From positions 124,001 to 188,000 of the forward strand of contig NZ_VUNR01000001.1 in the NCBI RefSeq assembly GCF_009695585.1: DNA of 64,000 nucleotides, in the 5' to 3' direction. This document shows, piece after piece, positions 44,521 to 52,261 of this stretch. The DNA comes from Anaerovibrio slackiae (GTDB lineage Bacteria > Bacillota > Negativicutes > Selenomonadales > Selenomonadaceae). Numbering within the stretch: the first letter of the stretch is position 1; every line of letters begins with the position of its first letter. Below the pieces are notes generated by a model, which had not been told where the DNA came from, did no database searches, and saw only the letters and a program-made list of their open reading frames with translations. The position numbers and the translations under genes are program-made.

Positions 44521-44567
44521 ACAGGCTGTTACTATAATGTTTTTATTGGGTAGCAGCCTGTTTGTTT
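44521..44567 (+). terminator. terminator after aroB
   Basis: ACAGGCTG (44521-44528) pairs with CAGCCTGT (44554-44561), then TTGTTT. Confidence 0.65.
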
Positions 44568-44619
44568 ATAGCTTTATAATGAAGATGTTAGGGGAAGATA
44601 ATAGCTAGGGGGATATGCT

Positions 44620-45528
44620 ATGGGGGAAAAAGATATTGCACAGAAGAATTTTGAGGCATATAATGATGTTGTAGCCGATATCGTGAATGGCAGCCTTTTT
44701 GATGGCAGGGAGATTATCAAGGCGGACAGCCTGGTGGATGCTCAGCCCTTTTCTCAGTATAAGGCTGATGATGGCACGTTGCATGAGCAAGAGCGTGATG
44801 TGGCAAAATATTGCATGGATGTGAAGTGCAATGTTCGCCTGGCACTGATTGGCTTTGAAAACCAGATTGCTATAGATTGGGATATGCCTATAAGGGTTTT
44901 TGGCTATGATGGTGATTCCTATCGTGATGAGATGAATCAGGATAAGGTTGTAGCTGATGAGATTACTGGCAAAAAACGCAGGGTACGCAATAAGCGATAT
45001 CCTGTCATAACGCTGGTGCTGTATTTTGGCAAAACTCCTTGGAAGAAGCCAATGAGCCTATATGATGTGGTTGAGGTGCCGGATATATTGAAGCCATTTG
45101 TTAATGATTTCAAAATAAATCTCATTGATGTTCCGAGGCTCACTCCTGAGCAGGTAAAGAAATATAAAGGTGATTTTCAGATTATTGCTGACTATTTTGT
45201 ACAGATTAATAGCGGCAGGGAGTATATACCATCAACAAAAAAGATACAGCATACTGATAGCATGCTGAAGCTGATGTCGGTTTTGACCAAGGATATGCGC
45301 TACGCTGAAAGCATAGCAGATCATTCTTTTGAAACGGAGGGAACCAATATGTGTGAGGTACTGGATAGAATAGTGGCACAAGGTGAAGCAAGGGGCATGG
45401 AAAAAAACAGGATGGAAATGATTAACAACATGCTGAAGGAGAATATCAGCATCGAGGTTATTGCCAGAGTTGCCAAGATGACAGTTGAGCAGGTGGCAGC
45501 TATCAGCAAAAAGACGGCTGTTATTTGA
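44620..45528 (+). CDS. Rpn-family recombination-promoting nuclease (PD-(D/E)XK, YhgA-like)
   Basis: 302 residues. It matches the large family of Clostridia/Negativicutes proteins starting GEKDIAxxNFEAYNDVVADI, with SQYKADDGTLHEQERDV, the nuclease core region LALIGFENQIAIDWDMPIRV, RYPVITLVLYFG and KPFVNDFKINLIDVPRLTPE. A short helical tail (about 255-302) follows. Rpn proteins are DNA endonucleases linked to horizontal transfer. The gene is visibly more AT-rich than its neighbours and sits between aroB and rplS, as expected for an acquired gene. Confidence 0.85.
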   Translation: MGEKDIAQKNFEAYNDVVADIVNGSLFDGREIIKADSLVDAQPFSQYKADDGTLHEQERDVAKYCMDVKCNVRLALIGFENQIAIDWDMPIRVFGYDGDSYRDEMNQDKVVADEITGKKRRVRNKRYPVITLVLYFGKTPWKKPMSLYDVVEVPDILKPFVNDFKINLIDVPRLTPEQVKKYKGDFQIIADYFVQINSGREYIPSTKKIQHTDSMLKLMSVLTKDMRYAESIADHSFETEGTNMCEVLDRIVAQGEARGMEKNRMEMINNMLKENISIEVIARVAKMTVEQVAAISKKTAVI

Positions 45529-45559
45529 TGAGTATAGGATATTGTTAGCTGAAAATTTC

Positions 45560-45589
45560 TTGACAGGTCTTTCTTCTCTGTGATATTAT
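45560..45589 (+). promoter_or_regulatory. promoter of rplS
   Basis: TTGACA (45560-45565), 18-base spacer, TATTAT (45584-45589). Confidence 0.65.
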
Positions 45590-45595
45590 ATTGGG

Positions 45596-45674
45596 GTATT
45601 TGGGCGGTCCTCTGATCAAGGCTATATTAGAATCCAACACTTGGCACGAACGTCCGTAAAGAGGAGGAAATGAA
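45596..45674 (+). promoter_or_regulatory. structured rplS leader, possible L19 autoregulatory RNA
   Basis: About 80 bases. CCTCT (45609-45613) can pair with AGAGG (45660-45664) of the ribosome site and GGCG near 45603 with CGTC near 45651, which would hide the Shine-Dalgarno. L19 leaders are known in other Firmicutes; this assignment rests on position and these pairings only. Confidence 0.4.
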
Positions 45675-46016
45675 ATGAACATTATTCAGGAATTAGAGAA
45701 AGAACAGCTCAGAAGCGATATCCCGGCTTTCCAGCAGGGTGATACCGTAAACTGCCTGGTAAAGGTAGTGGAGGGTTCCCGTGAGCGTATCCAGGCTTTT
45801 GAGGGCGTTGTAATTGCGCGCTCCGGCTCCGGCGTTCGTGAGACTTTCACCGTTCGCAAGATTTCCTGCGGTATTGGTGTAGAGCGTACTTTCCCAGTAC
45901 ATTCCCCACGTTTGGAGAAGATTGAGGTTAAGCGTCGTGGCGTAGTTCGTCGTGCGAAGCTGTATTACATCCGTAACCTCACTGGTAAGGCTGCTCGTAT
46001 CCGCGAGAAGCGTTAA
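45675..46016 (+). CDS. rplS: 50S ribosomal protein L19
   Basis: 113 residues with [47 protein letters not shown] and the C-terminal [15 protein letters not shown], all L19 signatures. GAGGAGG before the ATG. Normally directly after trmD; here it has its own promoter and leader, 30 kb downstream. Confidence 0.98.
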   Translation: MNIIQELEKEQLRSDIPAFQQGDTVNCLVKVVEGSRERIQAFEGVVIARSGSGVRETFTVRKISCGIGVERTFPVHSPRLEKIEVKRRGVVRRAKLYYIRNLTGKAARIREKR

Positions 46017-46028
46017 TTCCGGTAATTG

Positions 46029-46061
46029 TAGAGGCTGCCTTTTTGGTCAGCCTCTATTTTT
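46029..46061 (+). terminator. terminator after rplS
   Basis: TAGAGGCTG (46029-46037) pairs with CAGCCTCTA (46048-46056), then TTTTT. Confidence 0.85.
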
Positions 46062-46230
46062 CGTTACAGGCAGTTTCTGAAAAATAGCTGATAGTATTGT
46101 GGTATTGTGATATTATATTGTGGTATTATCATGTTGTTATGTCAGTATATATTATTATATGTTATTACTATATTACAGCATTGTGCTGATGTGACAGCAG
46201 CACAGCAAGAGAGAATGCAGAGGTGTTGGT

Positions 46231-46752
46231 ATGGATAATTTAGGGGAAGAAATCAAGGATTGGGTAATATCCATTGTAATTGCCGTGGTGCTGGCAATGA
46301 TTATTCGCAATTTTATCGTGGAGCCGTATCTGGTGGATGGCCCTTCTATGCGGCCTACCCTGGAAAATCAGCAGCGGCTGATTGTAAATAGGTTTATCTA
46401 CCATCTCCGTGCGCCGGAGAAGGGGGAAATCCTGATTTTCAAGTATCCGAAGGATCAGAGCCGTGATTTTATCAAGCGTGTGATTGCCGTGCCGGGAGAT
46501 ACTATCGAAATCAAGGATGGCAACGTGTTTGTCAATGATGAGCTGCAGACTGAGAATTATATTCTCAGCAAATGCCGGGGGGATTATCCGAAGGTTACTA
46601 TCCCGGAGGGGCATATCTTTGTGATGGGGGATAACCGCAATAACTCAGAGGACAGCCGCTTCCCGGATGTAGGCTTTGTGCCTTTTGATTTAATCAAGGG
46701 CAAGGCAATGGTGGTATTCTGGCCTTTTGCCGATATGAAGGTTTTGCCGTGA
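46231..46752 (+). CDS. lepB: signal peptidase I
   Basis: Cleaves signal peptides of exported proteins at the outer face of the inner membrane. 173 residues, one N-terminal membrane segment (about 11-30), catalytic Ser39 in DGPSMRPTL and Lys82 in RDFIKRVIAVPGD, and the MGDNRNNSEDSR box. Compact Gram-positive-like form. GAGGTG precedes the ATG. The upstream 170 bases are AT-rich with repeated GTGGTATT-like words. Confidence 0.96.
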   Translation: MDNLGEEIKDWVISIVIAVVLAMIIRNFIVEPYLVDGPSMRPTLENQQRLIVNRFIYHLRAPEKGEILIFKYPKDQSRDFIKRVIAVPGDTIEIKDGNVFVNDELQTENYILSKCRGDYPKVTIPEGHIFVMGDNRNNSEDSRFPDVGFVPFDLIKGKAMVVFWPFADMKVLP

Positions 46753-46786
46753 GCTGAGAACCAGATACAATAATTTCAGAAAAATA

Positions 46787-46842
46787 AAAGGTACTGTTAT
46801 GGTGCTTCCCCACTGGGGAATGGGACATGACAGTACCTTTTT
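46787..46842 (+). terminator. terminator after lepB
   Basis: AAAGGTACTGT (46787-46797) pairs with ACAGTACCTTT (46830-46840), inner hairpin TTCCCC/GGGGAA, then TTT. Confidence 0.85.
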
Positions 46843-46863
46843 CATATGCATTTTTATCTTAAT

Positions 46864-46942
46864 GTGGCAGAAGACTCCCTGCCTCTATAGGCGGGAGATG
46901 AATGCCACGTCCACCGAATTTACGCAAGTAATTGAGGTGGAC
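46864..46942 (+). repeat. left-end hairpins of the tnpB element
   Basis: Hairpin 1: GTGGCA...TGCCAC (46864-46908) enclosing CTCCCTGCC/GGCGGGAG. Hairpin 2: GTCCACC (46909-46915) with GGTGGAC (46936-46942) and inner TTAC-GCAA-GTAA. Confidence 0.75.
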
Positions 46943-46990
46943 AATAGAACATAGTGGTGATATAATAGTAAGTGACAGGAGGTGAACGAT

Positions 46991-48100
46991 GTGTTACAGC
47001 AAAAAGGCTATCAGTATCGAATATATCCCACTAAACAACAGCAACAGCTAATCAATCAGACACTGGGATGCGCCAGGTTTGTGTATAACAGGTTTTTGAA
47101 TATCCGTAAAGAAGCATGGACAAATTCAAAAACAAGCGTGACTTACAAGCAGACCAGCAAAATGCTGACCGAGTTAAAATGTGAGCCGGACTATGTATGG
47201 CTGAATATGGTGGATAGTACCTCGCTGCAGCAGGCGTTAAAGGATTTGGATAAGGGGTTCAAAAACTTTTTTGCCAAAAAAGCAGGCTATCCGAGATATA
47301 AATCAAAGCACAATCATTGTCTCAGCTATCGTTCCCAGTGCGTTAATAACAATATTGCAATCAAGAATGGCAAGCTGAAGCTTCCTAAAATAGGCCTGGT
47401 AAAAATAAAGCTTTCCAGGAATTTCACAGGCAGAATTTTGAATGTCACTGTGTCACGCAAGGCTACAGGCAAGTATTTTGTTTCCCTGTGTGTTGAGGAA
47501 GAAGTAGAAATTTTTCCTAATAATGGCGGAGAAATAGGTATAGATGTGGGCATTAAGGATTTCTACTCCGATTCTAATGGTGATGTTGCTGCTAATCCGA
47601 AAACCTTGAAGAAATACAGTAAAAAACTGGCAAGGGAGCAGCGAAAGCTTTCTCGCAAGGTCAAAGGCAGTAATAATCGCAATAAGCAGAGAATAATCGT
47701 TGCCAGGATACACGAAAAGATAGCAAATATCCGCAAGGATCATCTGAACAAAGTCTCCACTAAACTGGTCAAGGAAAACCAACTGATCGGTATAGAGGAC
47801 TTGCAGGTCAGGAATATGCTGAAAAACCATCAATTGGCACAAGCCATTTCTGATATATCATGGTCGGAGTTTTTCAGGATGCTTGAATACAAGGCAGTGC
47901 CCCATGGTTGCAGAGTGGTAAGGGTTCCTAGATTCTACCCAAGTTCTCAAACTTGCTGTAAATGCGGCTATCAGAATAAAGATACAAAAAATCTTGCTAT
48001 TCGTGCATGGGATTGTCCGGTATGCGGTCATCATCACGATAGAGATGTGAATGCAGCCAGGAATATTCTGGCTAAAGCAAAAGAAATAATATCTGCATAA
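46991..48100 (+). CDS. tnpB: RNA-guided endonuclease TnpB (IS605 OrfB family)
   Basis: 369 residues. N-terminal OrfB HTH domain (QYRIYPTKQQQQLINQTLGC), WED-like middle, RuvC-like nuclease with catalytic Asp in GIDVGIKDF, Glu in IGIEDLQV and Asp in DRDVNAARN, and a zinc finger CxxC...CPVC. All three catalytic acids are intact, so the enzyme may be active. GTG 46991 is chosen since AGGAGG lies eight bases upstream; GTG 46982 is in frame but inside that site. More AT-rich than the host genes. Confidence 0.93.
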   Translation: MLQQKGYQYRIYPTKQQQQLINQTLGCARFVYNRFLNIRKEAWTNSKTSVTYKQTSKMLTELKCEPDYVWLNMVDSTSLQQALKDLDKGFKNFFAKKAGYPRYKSKHNHCLSYRSQCVNNNIAIKNGKLKLPKIGLVKIKLSRNFTGRILNVTVSRKATGKYFVSLCVEEEVEIFPNNGGEIGIDVGIKDFYSDSNGDVAANPKTLKKYSKKLAREQRKLSRKVKGSNNRNKQRIIVARIHEKIANIRKDHLNKVSTKLVKENQLIGIEDLQVRNMLKNHQLAQAISDISWSEFFRMLEYKAVPHGCRVVRVPRFYPSSQTCCKCGYQNKDTKNLAIRAWDCPVCGHHHDRDVNAARNILAKAKEIISA

Positions 48101-48205
48101 GCTTCAAAGCGTAAAAATACCGTAGGAATTACGGAAATTAACGCCCACGGAGAGTGTGTAAGTCCTTTTGCCAAGGCAGAAGGCTGTTCTCGTAGAAGTG
48201 GGAAT

Positions 48206-48239
48206 CTCCCTCCTCAAACGCCTAGGCGTTAGGAGGGAG
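48206..48239 (+). repeat. right-end hairpin of the tnpB element
   Basis: CTCCCTCCT (48206-48214) pairs with AGGAGGGAG (48231-48239), inner palindrome AACGCC-TA-GGCGTT. Confidence 0.75.
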
Positions 48240-48299
48240 TAATTCAACAAAATCTGTTTGTGTGCTATTTAGATTATTTTTTGTTTCACTCAGGCTCAT
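48222..48299 (-). pseudogene. 26-codon remnant of a gene cut off by the tnpB element
   Basis: On the minus strand, AAGGAGG (48313-48307), seven bases and an ATG (48299) form an excellent start site, but the frame runs for about 19 codons (MSLSETKNNLNSTQTDFVE) and then enters the element's right-end hairpin, stopping at TAG (48224-48222). It lies downstream of the PLP-enzyme gene on the same strand, so it looks like the next gene of that operon. No continuation is seen beyond the left end of the element. Confidence 0.5.
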
Positions 48300-48416
48300 G
48301 GCAATTCCTCCTTGCAGCTGATTGAGATTTTATGGAATAAAGATTATTTTATGAAATAAAGCTTAATGAGATTTACAGGATTTTCCAGTTTTACAGATAT
48401 AAATGTATACTCGATT

Positions 48417-49241
48417 TTACTGGAATGCCTGCTGCAAATCGGCAATCAAATCCTCCGTTGCCTCAATGCCTACGGACAGGCGCAGCAGCCTGTCATCCAG
48501 CCCGGTGCGCTCCAGCAGGTATTTTGGCATGCATTCGTGTGTCTGGTAGAGAGGGTAGGTAATCAGGCTTTCTACGCCCCCCAGGCTTTCCGCAAAGGCA
48601 ATCAGCTTCACCTTGCCCAGAATGCTCCTGGCGAGGTCGCTATCCCTGACCTTGAAGGAAATCATGGTGCCGCTGTGCACCACGATATCCGCCCCCAGTG
48701 TCAGGGGTTTCTGAAAATGAGGTGTCAGGAAGGTATTATCAACGACCAGCAGGGCAGCATGGATATGTGCCAGTTCAGCCAACGCCTTTATATCAGTAAT
48801 CAGCATCATAGGATTGGAAGGTGTTTCGATGAAAATTGCCCTGGTGGCAGGGCGGAGGCTGCGCTGCACAAGCTCTAAATTGGTGGTGTCGATGTATTCA
48901 AACTCAATGCCGTACTTGGCGAAAATTTCTCCCAGGCGGACAGTGCCGCCGTACAAATCCTCCGTCAGCAGGATGTGGTCTCCCGGCTTGAACAGCTGGA
49001 ACACTGTATTGATGGCAGCCATGCCGGAGCTGAAGGCCCATGCCTTTTGGCCCTTTTCCAGGGCGGCGATGGTTTCCTCCAGGTTGTCCCGGGTAGGGTT
49101 GCCGCAGCGGCTATAGTCATAACCTGTACTCTGCTGAAAGCCTGGATGCCTGAAGGTGGCAGACTGATAAATCGGCTGGCTCAAGGCGCCGGTATAGTCT
49201 GCCTGCCTACAGCCATGAACCTCAATAGTAAAATCTTTCAT
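48417..49241 (-). pseudogene. cystathionine gamma-synthase/lyase-type PLP enzyme with in-frame internal deletion
   Basis: Cys/Met-metabolism PLP family (trans-sulfuration). The open frame gives 274 residues, against about 380 in the family. N-terminal part is normal (SQPIYQSATF, YSRCGNPTRDNLE, AFSSGMAAI, EDLYGGTVRL, IETPSNPM, VVDNTF). At LGADIVVHSGTMISFKVRD the text jumps from the segment before the PLP lysine (family form VVHSxTKYLGGH) to MISF near the C-terminal domain, losing about 100 residues including the catalytic Lys. The C-terminus (LAESLGGVESLITYP, RLSVGIEATEDLIADL) is intact. The frame stays open, so a stable protein could be made, but not an active PLP enzyme. Start at Met3 (49241) fits AGGAAGGAAG. 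No S-box riboswitch upstream. Confidence 0.8.
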
Positions 49242-49439
49242 AAACATCTTCCTTCCTGTAAACTATAGCTGATACGATAAAGCATATAATACATATTTGG
49301 TAAATATGTTATGAATATTATAATAGCAGAAAGTGCTTCTGTCAATACAGTAGTGGAGAGGCTGGGAATATTTTTGTGCAATGGTTGTCTGTTCATCTGC
49401 CAATCAATGTATTACGCAATGTATTTTTGGGACAATAGA

Positions 49440-49493
49440 AAAGAGATGCCTTATTGCGTACCGCATGAGCTGTATGAAATGAGGCATCTCTTT
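49440..49493 (-). terminator. 12-bp hairpin with A/T flanks between two minus-strand genes
   Basis: AAAGAGATGCCT (49440-49451) pairs with AGGCATCTCTTT (49482-49493) across a 30-base loop; minus-strand flank TTTTCTATTG. May serve as a second terminator of thiW-thiM. The remaining gene-free bases at 49242-49439 are AT-rich and should hold the promoter of the PLP-enzyme gene. Confidence 0.5.
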
Positions 49494-49504
49494 AGTGCTA
49501 TAAA

Positions 49505-49545
49505 AGTGCAGCTGTCGGAGAGTAATTAACTCTGGCAGCTGTGCT
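49505..49545. terminator. terminator hairpin, copy 2 of a two-member family
   Basis: 41-base hairpin, AGTGCAG... to ...CTGTGCT, about 80 percent identical to 17235-17275, with several differences that preserve pairing. T-rich flanks on both sides; probably ends the minus-strand thiW-thiM unit. Confidence 0.65.
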
Positions 49546-49557
49546 TATTTTTATGGA

Positions 49558-50433
49558 TTAATACTGAGTTATTTTGGCAGCTGCGGTCAAGTCCTCCGGG
49601 GTGAGGCTGTGAATGCTGTCCATCAGGTGCAGGTGGAAGCTGCCGGGGCCTTTTTCCGTATAGATGTGATGGATTTTCTCGGCGGCAATACCCAGAAGCA
49701 GGCAGGACAGCATGGCCGCCTCAAGGTCTGTTCTATTCGTGTGGCTGGCGGCAGCCAGGCAGGCACCTGCCAGCACGTTGGTCATGCAGCCGGTGCCGGT
49801 AATGGAAGCCAGTGCCTCCGTACCGTTCTGTATGGTGCAGGCGGCATGCTCCGACACCACCAGGTCCATAGGCCCCGTAGCCAGGAGAGTAGTATGGTAC
49901 TCCCTGGCTTTTTCCTTGAACAGTCTGATGTACTCAGGTGCATTCTCGGCTGTGGCCATTTCCCTGGCACCTGCCTCTACACCCATGCCGGGGGTAACCG
50001 GCAGCCCCAGCAGGGTGCGCAGCTCCGAGATATTTCCCTTGATGATGGCCGGGGGATATTGGCTGATCAGCTTACGGGCGTAGTCAAGGCGCAGGCTGCT
50101 GCAGGCGATGCCCACCAGGTCGATGACGGCCGGAATGTGCAGCCGGTGTGCCGCCTGGCTGGCAATCCGCATGGACTCCATGCGGGCATCGGTGATATTG
50201 CCCAGGTTCAGTGCCAATGCTTTGGCTATGGCAGTTATTTCAGCCACCTCCTTTGGGTGCTCGGCCATGATGGGACGGGCACCGATTGCCAGCAGGATGT
50301 TGGCGCAGTCATTGATGGAGATGGGGTTGGTTATGCAGTGAATGAGGGGTGCCTGCTGCCGGATATAGCCCAGCAGCAGGGGGATTGCCTCCGTCAGCCT
50401 GCTTACATTTCTGTCCTTATTTGAGCCGTCCAT
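49558..50433 (-). CDS. thiM: hydroxyethylthiazole kinase
   Basis: Salvages the thiazole half of thiamine by phosphorylating 4-methyl-5-hydroxyethylthiazole. 291 residues of the ribokinase-like ThiM family with PLIHCITNPISINDCAN, GNISELRTLLG and the ATP/anion motif SITGTGCMTNVLAGA. TAGGAG precedes the ATG. The start overlaps the end of thiW by 17 bases, so the two are co-translated. Confidence 0.95.
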   Translation of the reverse strand: MDGSNKDRNVSRLTEAIPLLLGYIRQQAPLIHCITNPISINDCANILLAIGARPIMAEHPKEVAEITAIAKALALNLGNITDARMESMRIASQAAHRLHIPAVIDLVGIACSSLRLDYARKLISQYPPAIIKGNISELRTLLGLPVTPGMGVEAGAREMATAENAPEYIRLFKEKAREYHTTLLATGPMDLVVSEHAACTIQNGTEALASITGTGCMTNVLAGACLAAASHTNRTDLEAAMLSCLLLGIAAEKIHHIYTEKGPGSFHLHLMDSIHSLTPEDLTAAAKITQY

Positions 50434-50947
50434 GTATATTTACTCCTAACTTTTGCTGGATATTTTTCAGGGCGCCGTTTTTCTGCAGCACTGTCAGCAG
50501 GATAAAGGCGATGGAGCCGCCGATGAGGGTTCCGGCAATAAAGGACGGCACATAGAACATCCAGGTGAGGCCGCTGCGCCCCCAGAGCAGTGCCATGACA
50601 GGATAGGAGACGATGGCGCCGATGATGCCGGTACCGATGATTTCCCCCAGGCAGGCAAAGGCAATCTTTCCCTTGCTGGCGCGGTAAAGGATGCCGGACA
50701 GGGCGGCGCCGAAGATGGCACCTGTCAGTGCCAGAGGCGGTATGCCCATCAAGGCCATGCGGATGATGCCGATGAGGAAGGCGCAGATAAAGGCTTCCAG
50801 AGGTCCCAGCATGACAGCGCAGGTGATGTTGATGAGATGAGCCATAGGGCACATGCCCTCCACCCTGAGAATAGGGGAAATGACAACGCCCAGGGCTATC
50901 ATCATGCCCATGAAGACCATGCGTAAAAGCTTTGTGTGTGAATTCAT
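50417..50947 (-). CDS. thiW: ThiW, energy-coupling-factor substrate component for thiazole uptake
   Basis: 176 residues with five to six hydrophobic segments. The first is preceded by LLRMVFMGMMIALGVVISPI and followed by RVEGMCPMAHLINIT, the ThiW signature. Together with thiM it forms a hydroxyethylthiazole uptake and salvage pair. ATG 50947 is chosen since AAAGGAG lies upstream; the GTG three codons earlier was rejected. No ECF ATPase or T component is adjacent. Confidence 0.92.
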   Translation of the reverse strand: MNSHTKLLRMVFMGMMIALGVVISPILRVEGMCPMAHLINITCAVMLGPLEAFICAFLIGIIRMALMGIPPLALTGAIFGAALSGILYRASKGKIAFACLGEIIGTGIIGAIVSYPVMALLWGRSGLTWMFYVPSFIAGTLIGGSIAFILLTVLQKNGALKNIQQKLGVNIHGRLK

Positions 50948-51006
50948 AAATAGCACTCCTTTTCTGTTTTTACAGTACTTGCAGCACTTGTGGCAGTGCT
51001 AAAGTC

Positions 51007-51035
51007 AATATAGAGGATATGGCGCGGCTTGTCAA
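51007..51035 (-). promoter_or_regulatory. promoter of thiW-thiM
   Basis: On the minus strand TTGACA (51035-51030), 17-base spacer, TATATT (51012-51007). The leader of about 55 bases has a small AGCACT/AGTGCT hairpin but no TPP riboswitch motifs. Confidence 0.7.
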
Positions 51036-51238
51036 GCCTATTGGCAGGTAACAAGGTACGACAACCGGGTTATGGGGAGCTTTCACAGCTGCTGAAAAGG
51101 CACTGCATAGCCAATTTAGAAATATTTTGTATACATAGCGAAAATAAAGAAAAAATATAGCCAAATCGTCTACAGTATGTTATAGTAGTAACTGTGAAAA
51201 ACAGATATGCCTTAGAATTTTGCTTATGAGGTGATTGT

Positions 51239-52099
51239 ATGTTTAAAGAATTAGCTTACTACGATGGAAAGATTGGTACCCCTGACGAGGTGATGATTCC
51301 ATTCAATGACCGTTCACATTTCTTTGGCGATGGCGTTTATGATGCCACTATCGGCGGCAATCATGTGGTGTACCTGCTGGAAGACCATCTGGACAGGTTC
51401 TATACCAGTGCCAATTATTTCGATATCAAGATTCCTATGGGCAAGCGGGAGCTGGGTGAGCTGCTCACCGACCTGTTGCGCCAGGTGGAGGGGGAAACCC
51501 ATTTCGTCTATTGGCAGGTAACCCGTGGCGTGGCATCTCGTAACCATGCTTATGGCAATGACATGCCGGGCAAGCTGTGGGTGTGGATTAAGCCGTCCAA
51601 GGCTGGCGATCCGAATGAAGAGCTGAAGCTGATCGTCCGTCCTGATACTCGCTTCCAGCATGGCAATGCCAAGACGCTGAACCTGCTGCCTGCTGTTATG
51701 GGCACTGAGCTGGCTGTCCGTGCCGGTGCCGACGAGTGCGTGCTGCATCGTGACGGCCTTGTGACCGAGTGCTGCCACAGCAACATCCAGATTTTGAAGG
51801 ATGGCATGCTGATTGCTCATCCTGATGACCAGTTTATTCTCCGGGGCATTGCCAAGACCCACATGATTGAGGCATGCCGCAGGCTGGGCATCACTGTAAT
51901 GGAGCGTCCTTTCAGCCTGGAGGAGATGTATGATGCAGACGAGGTTATCGTGACCGCTTCTTCCAGGATGTGCCAGCATGCCTGTGAGATTGAGGGCAGG
52001 AAGGTCGGCGGCAAGGACCCTGAGACATTGCACCGCATTGAGAAGGAAGTCATTCAGGAGTATCTTGACTATACCGGCAAGGCAACCCTGCTGGACTAA
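51239..52099 (+). CDS. dat: D-amino-acid aminotransferase (class IV)
   Basis: PLP enzyme interconverting D-alanine, D-glutamate and their keto acids. 286 residues, the family length. FNDRSHFFGDGVYDATIGGN is the family N-terminal signature; the PLP lysine lies in GNAKTLNLLPAVM, and ECCHSNIQI replaces the usual EGSxSN loop. GAGGTG precedes the ATG. It is the first gene of a run whose other members handle 5-oxoproline and D-glutamate, but a strong terminator separates it from pxpA. Confidence 0.92.
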   Translation: MFKELAYYDGKIGTPDEVMIPFNDRSHFFGDGVYDATIGGNHVVYLLEDHLDRFYTSANYFDIKIPMGKRELGELLTDLLRQVEGETHFVYWQVTRGVASRNHAYGNDMPGKLWVWIKPSKAGDPNEELKLIVRPDTRFQHGNAKTLNLLPAVMGTELAVRAGADECVLHRDGLVTECCHSNIQILKDGMLIAHPDDQFILRGIAKTHMIEACRRLGITVMERPFSLEEMYDADEVIVTASSRMCQHACEIEGRKVGGKDPETLHRIEKEVIQEYLDYTGKATLLD

Positions 52100-52123
52100 A
52101 AAGTAAATATTTTGGATTGGAAT

Positions 52124-52181
52124 GGGCCAATCAGCTGATATGAATAGCTTTCTGTCAGTTGATGGCCCTTTGTTGTTTTTT
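52124..52181 (+). terminator. terminator after dat
   Basis: GGGCC-A-ATCAGCTGA (52124-52138) pairs with TCAGTTGATGGCCC (52155-52168), then TTTGTTGTTTTTT. Confidence 0.75.
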
Positions 52182-52261
52182 CGGGCAAAGTTTTTCACAA
52201 TGTATACAAAAAAATAAATGAATATATTTTTGATAAACTTCATAAATTTTGGAGGAAAATC

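Larger units (their letters stand above)
46860..48247 (+). mobile_element. IS200/IS605-superfamily element carrying only tnpB
   Basis: Contains a complete tnpB between subterminal hairpins at 46864-46942 (left) and 48206-48239 (right), the arrangement of IS605-type ends, which form no inverted repeats. No tnpA (Y1 transposase) is present, so movement would need TnpA from elsewhere. Exact ends are not certain within about 10 bases. The 3' part of tnpB and the right end would be expected to encode the guide (omega) RNA of TnpB. Confidence 0.8.

Noticed and set aside
46860-48247. IS element with terminal inverted repeats and a DDE transposase
   Set aside because: The protein is TnpB, and the ends are subterminal hairpins of the IS605 type; no inverted repeats or target duplication were found.
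49242-49439. S-box (SAM) riboswitch upstream of the cystathionine-type gene
   Set aside because: None of the conserved S-box core segments is present in this AT-rich stretch.
49311-49529. 72-codon plus-strand frame between the PLP-enzyme gene and thiM
   Set aside because: Composed largely of two terminator-like hairpins; no ribosome site.
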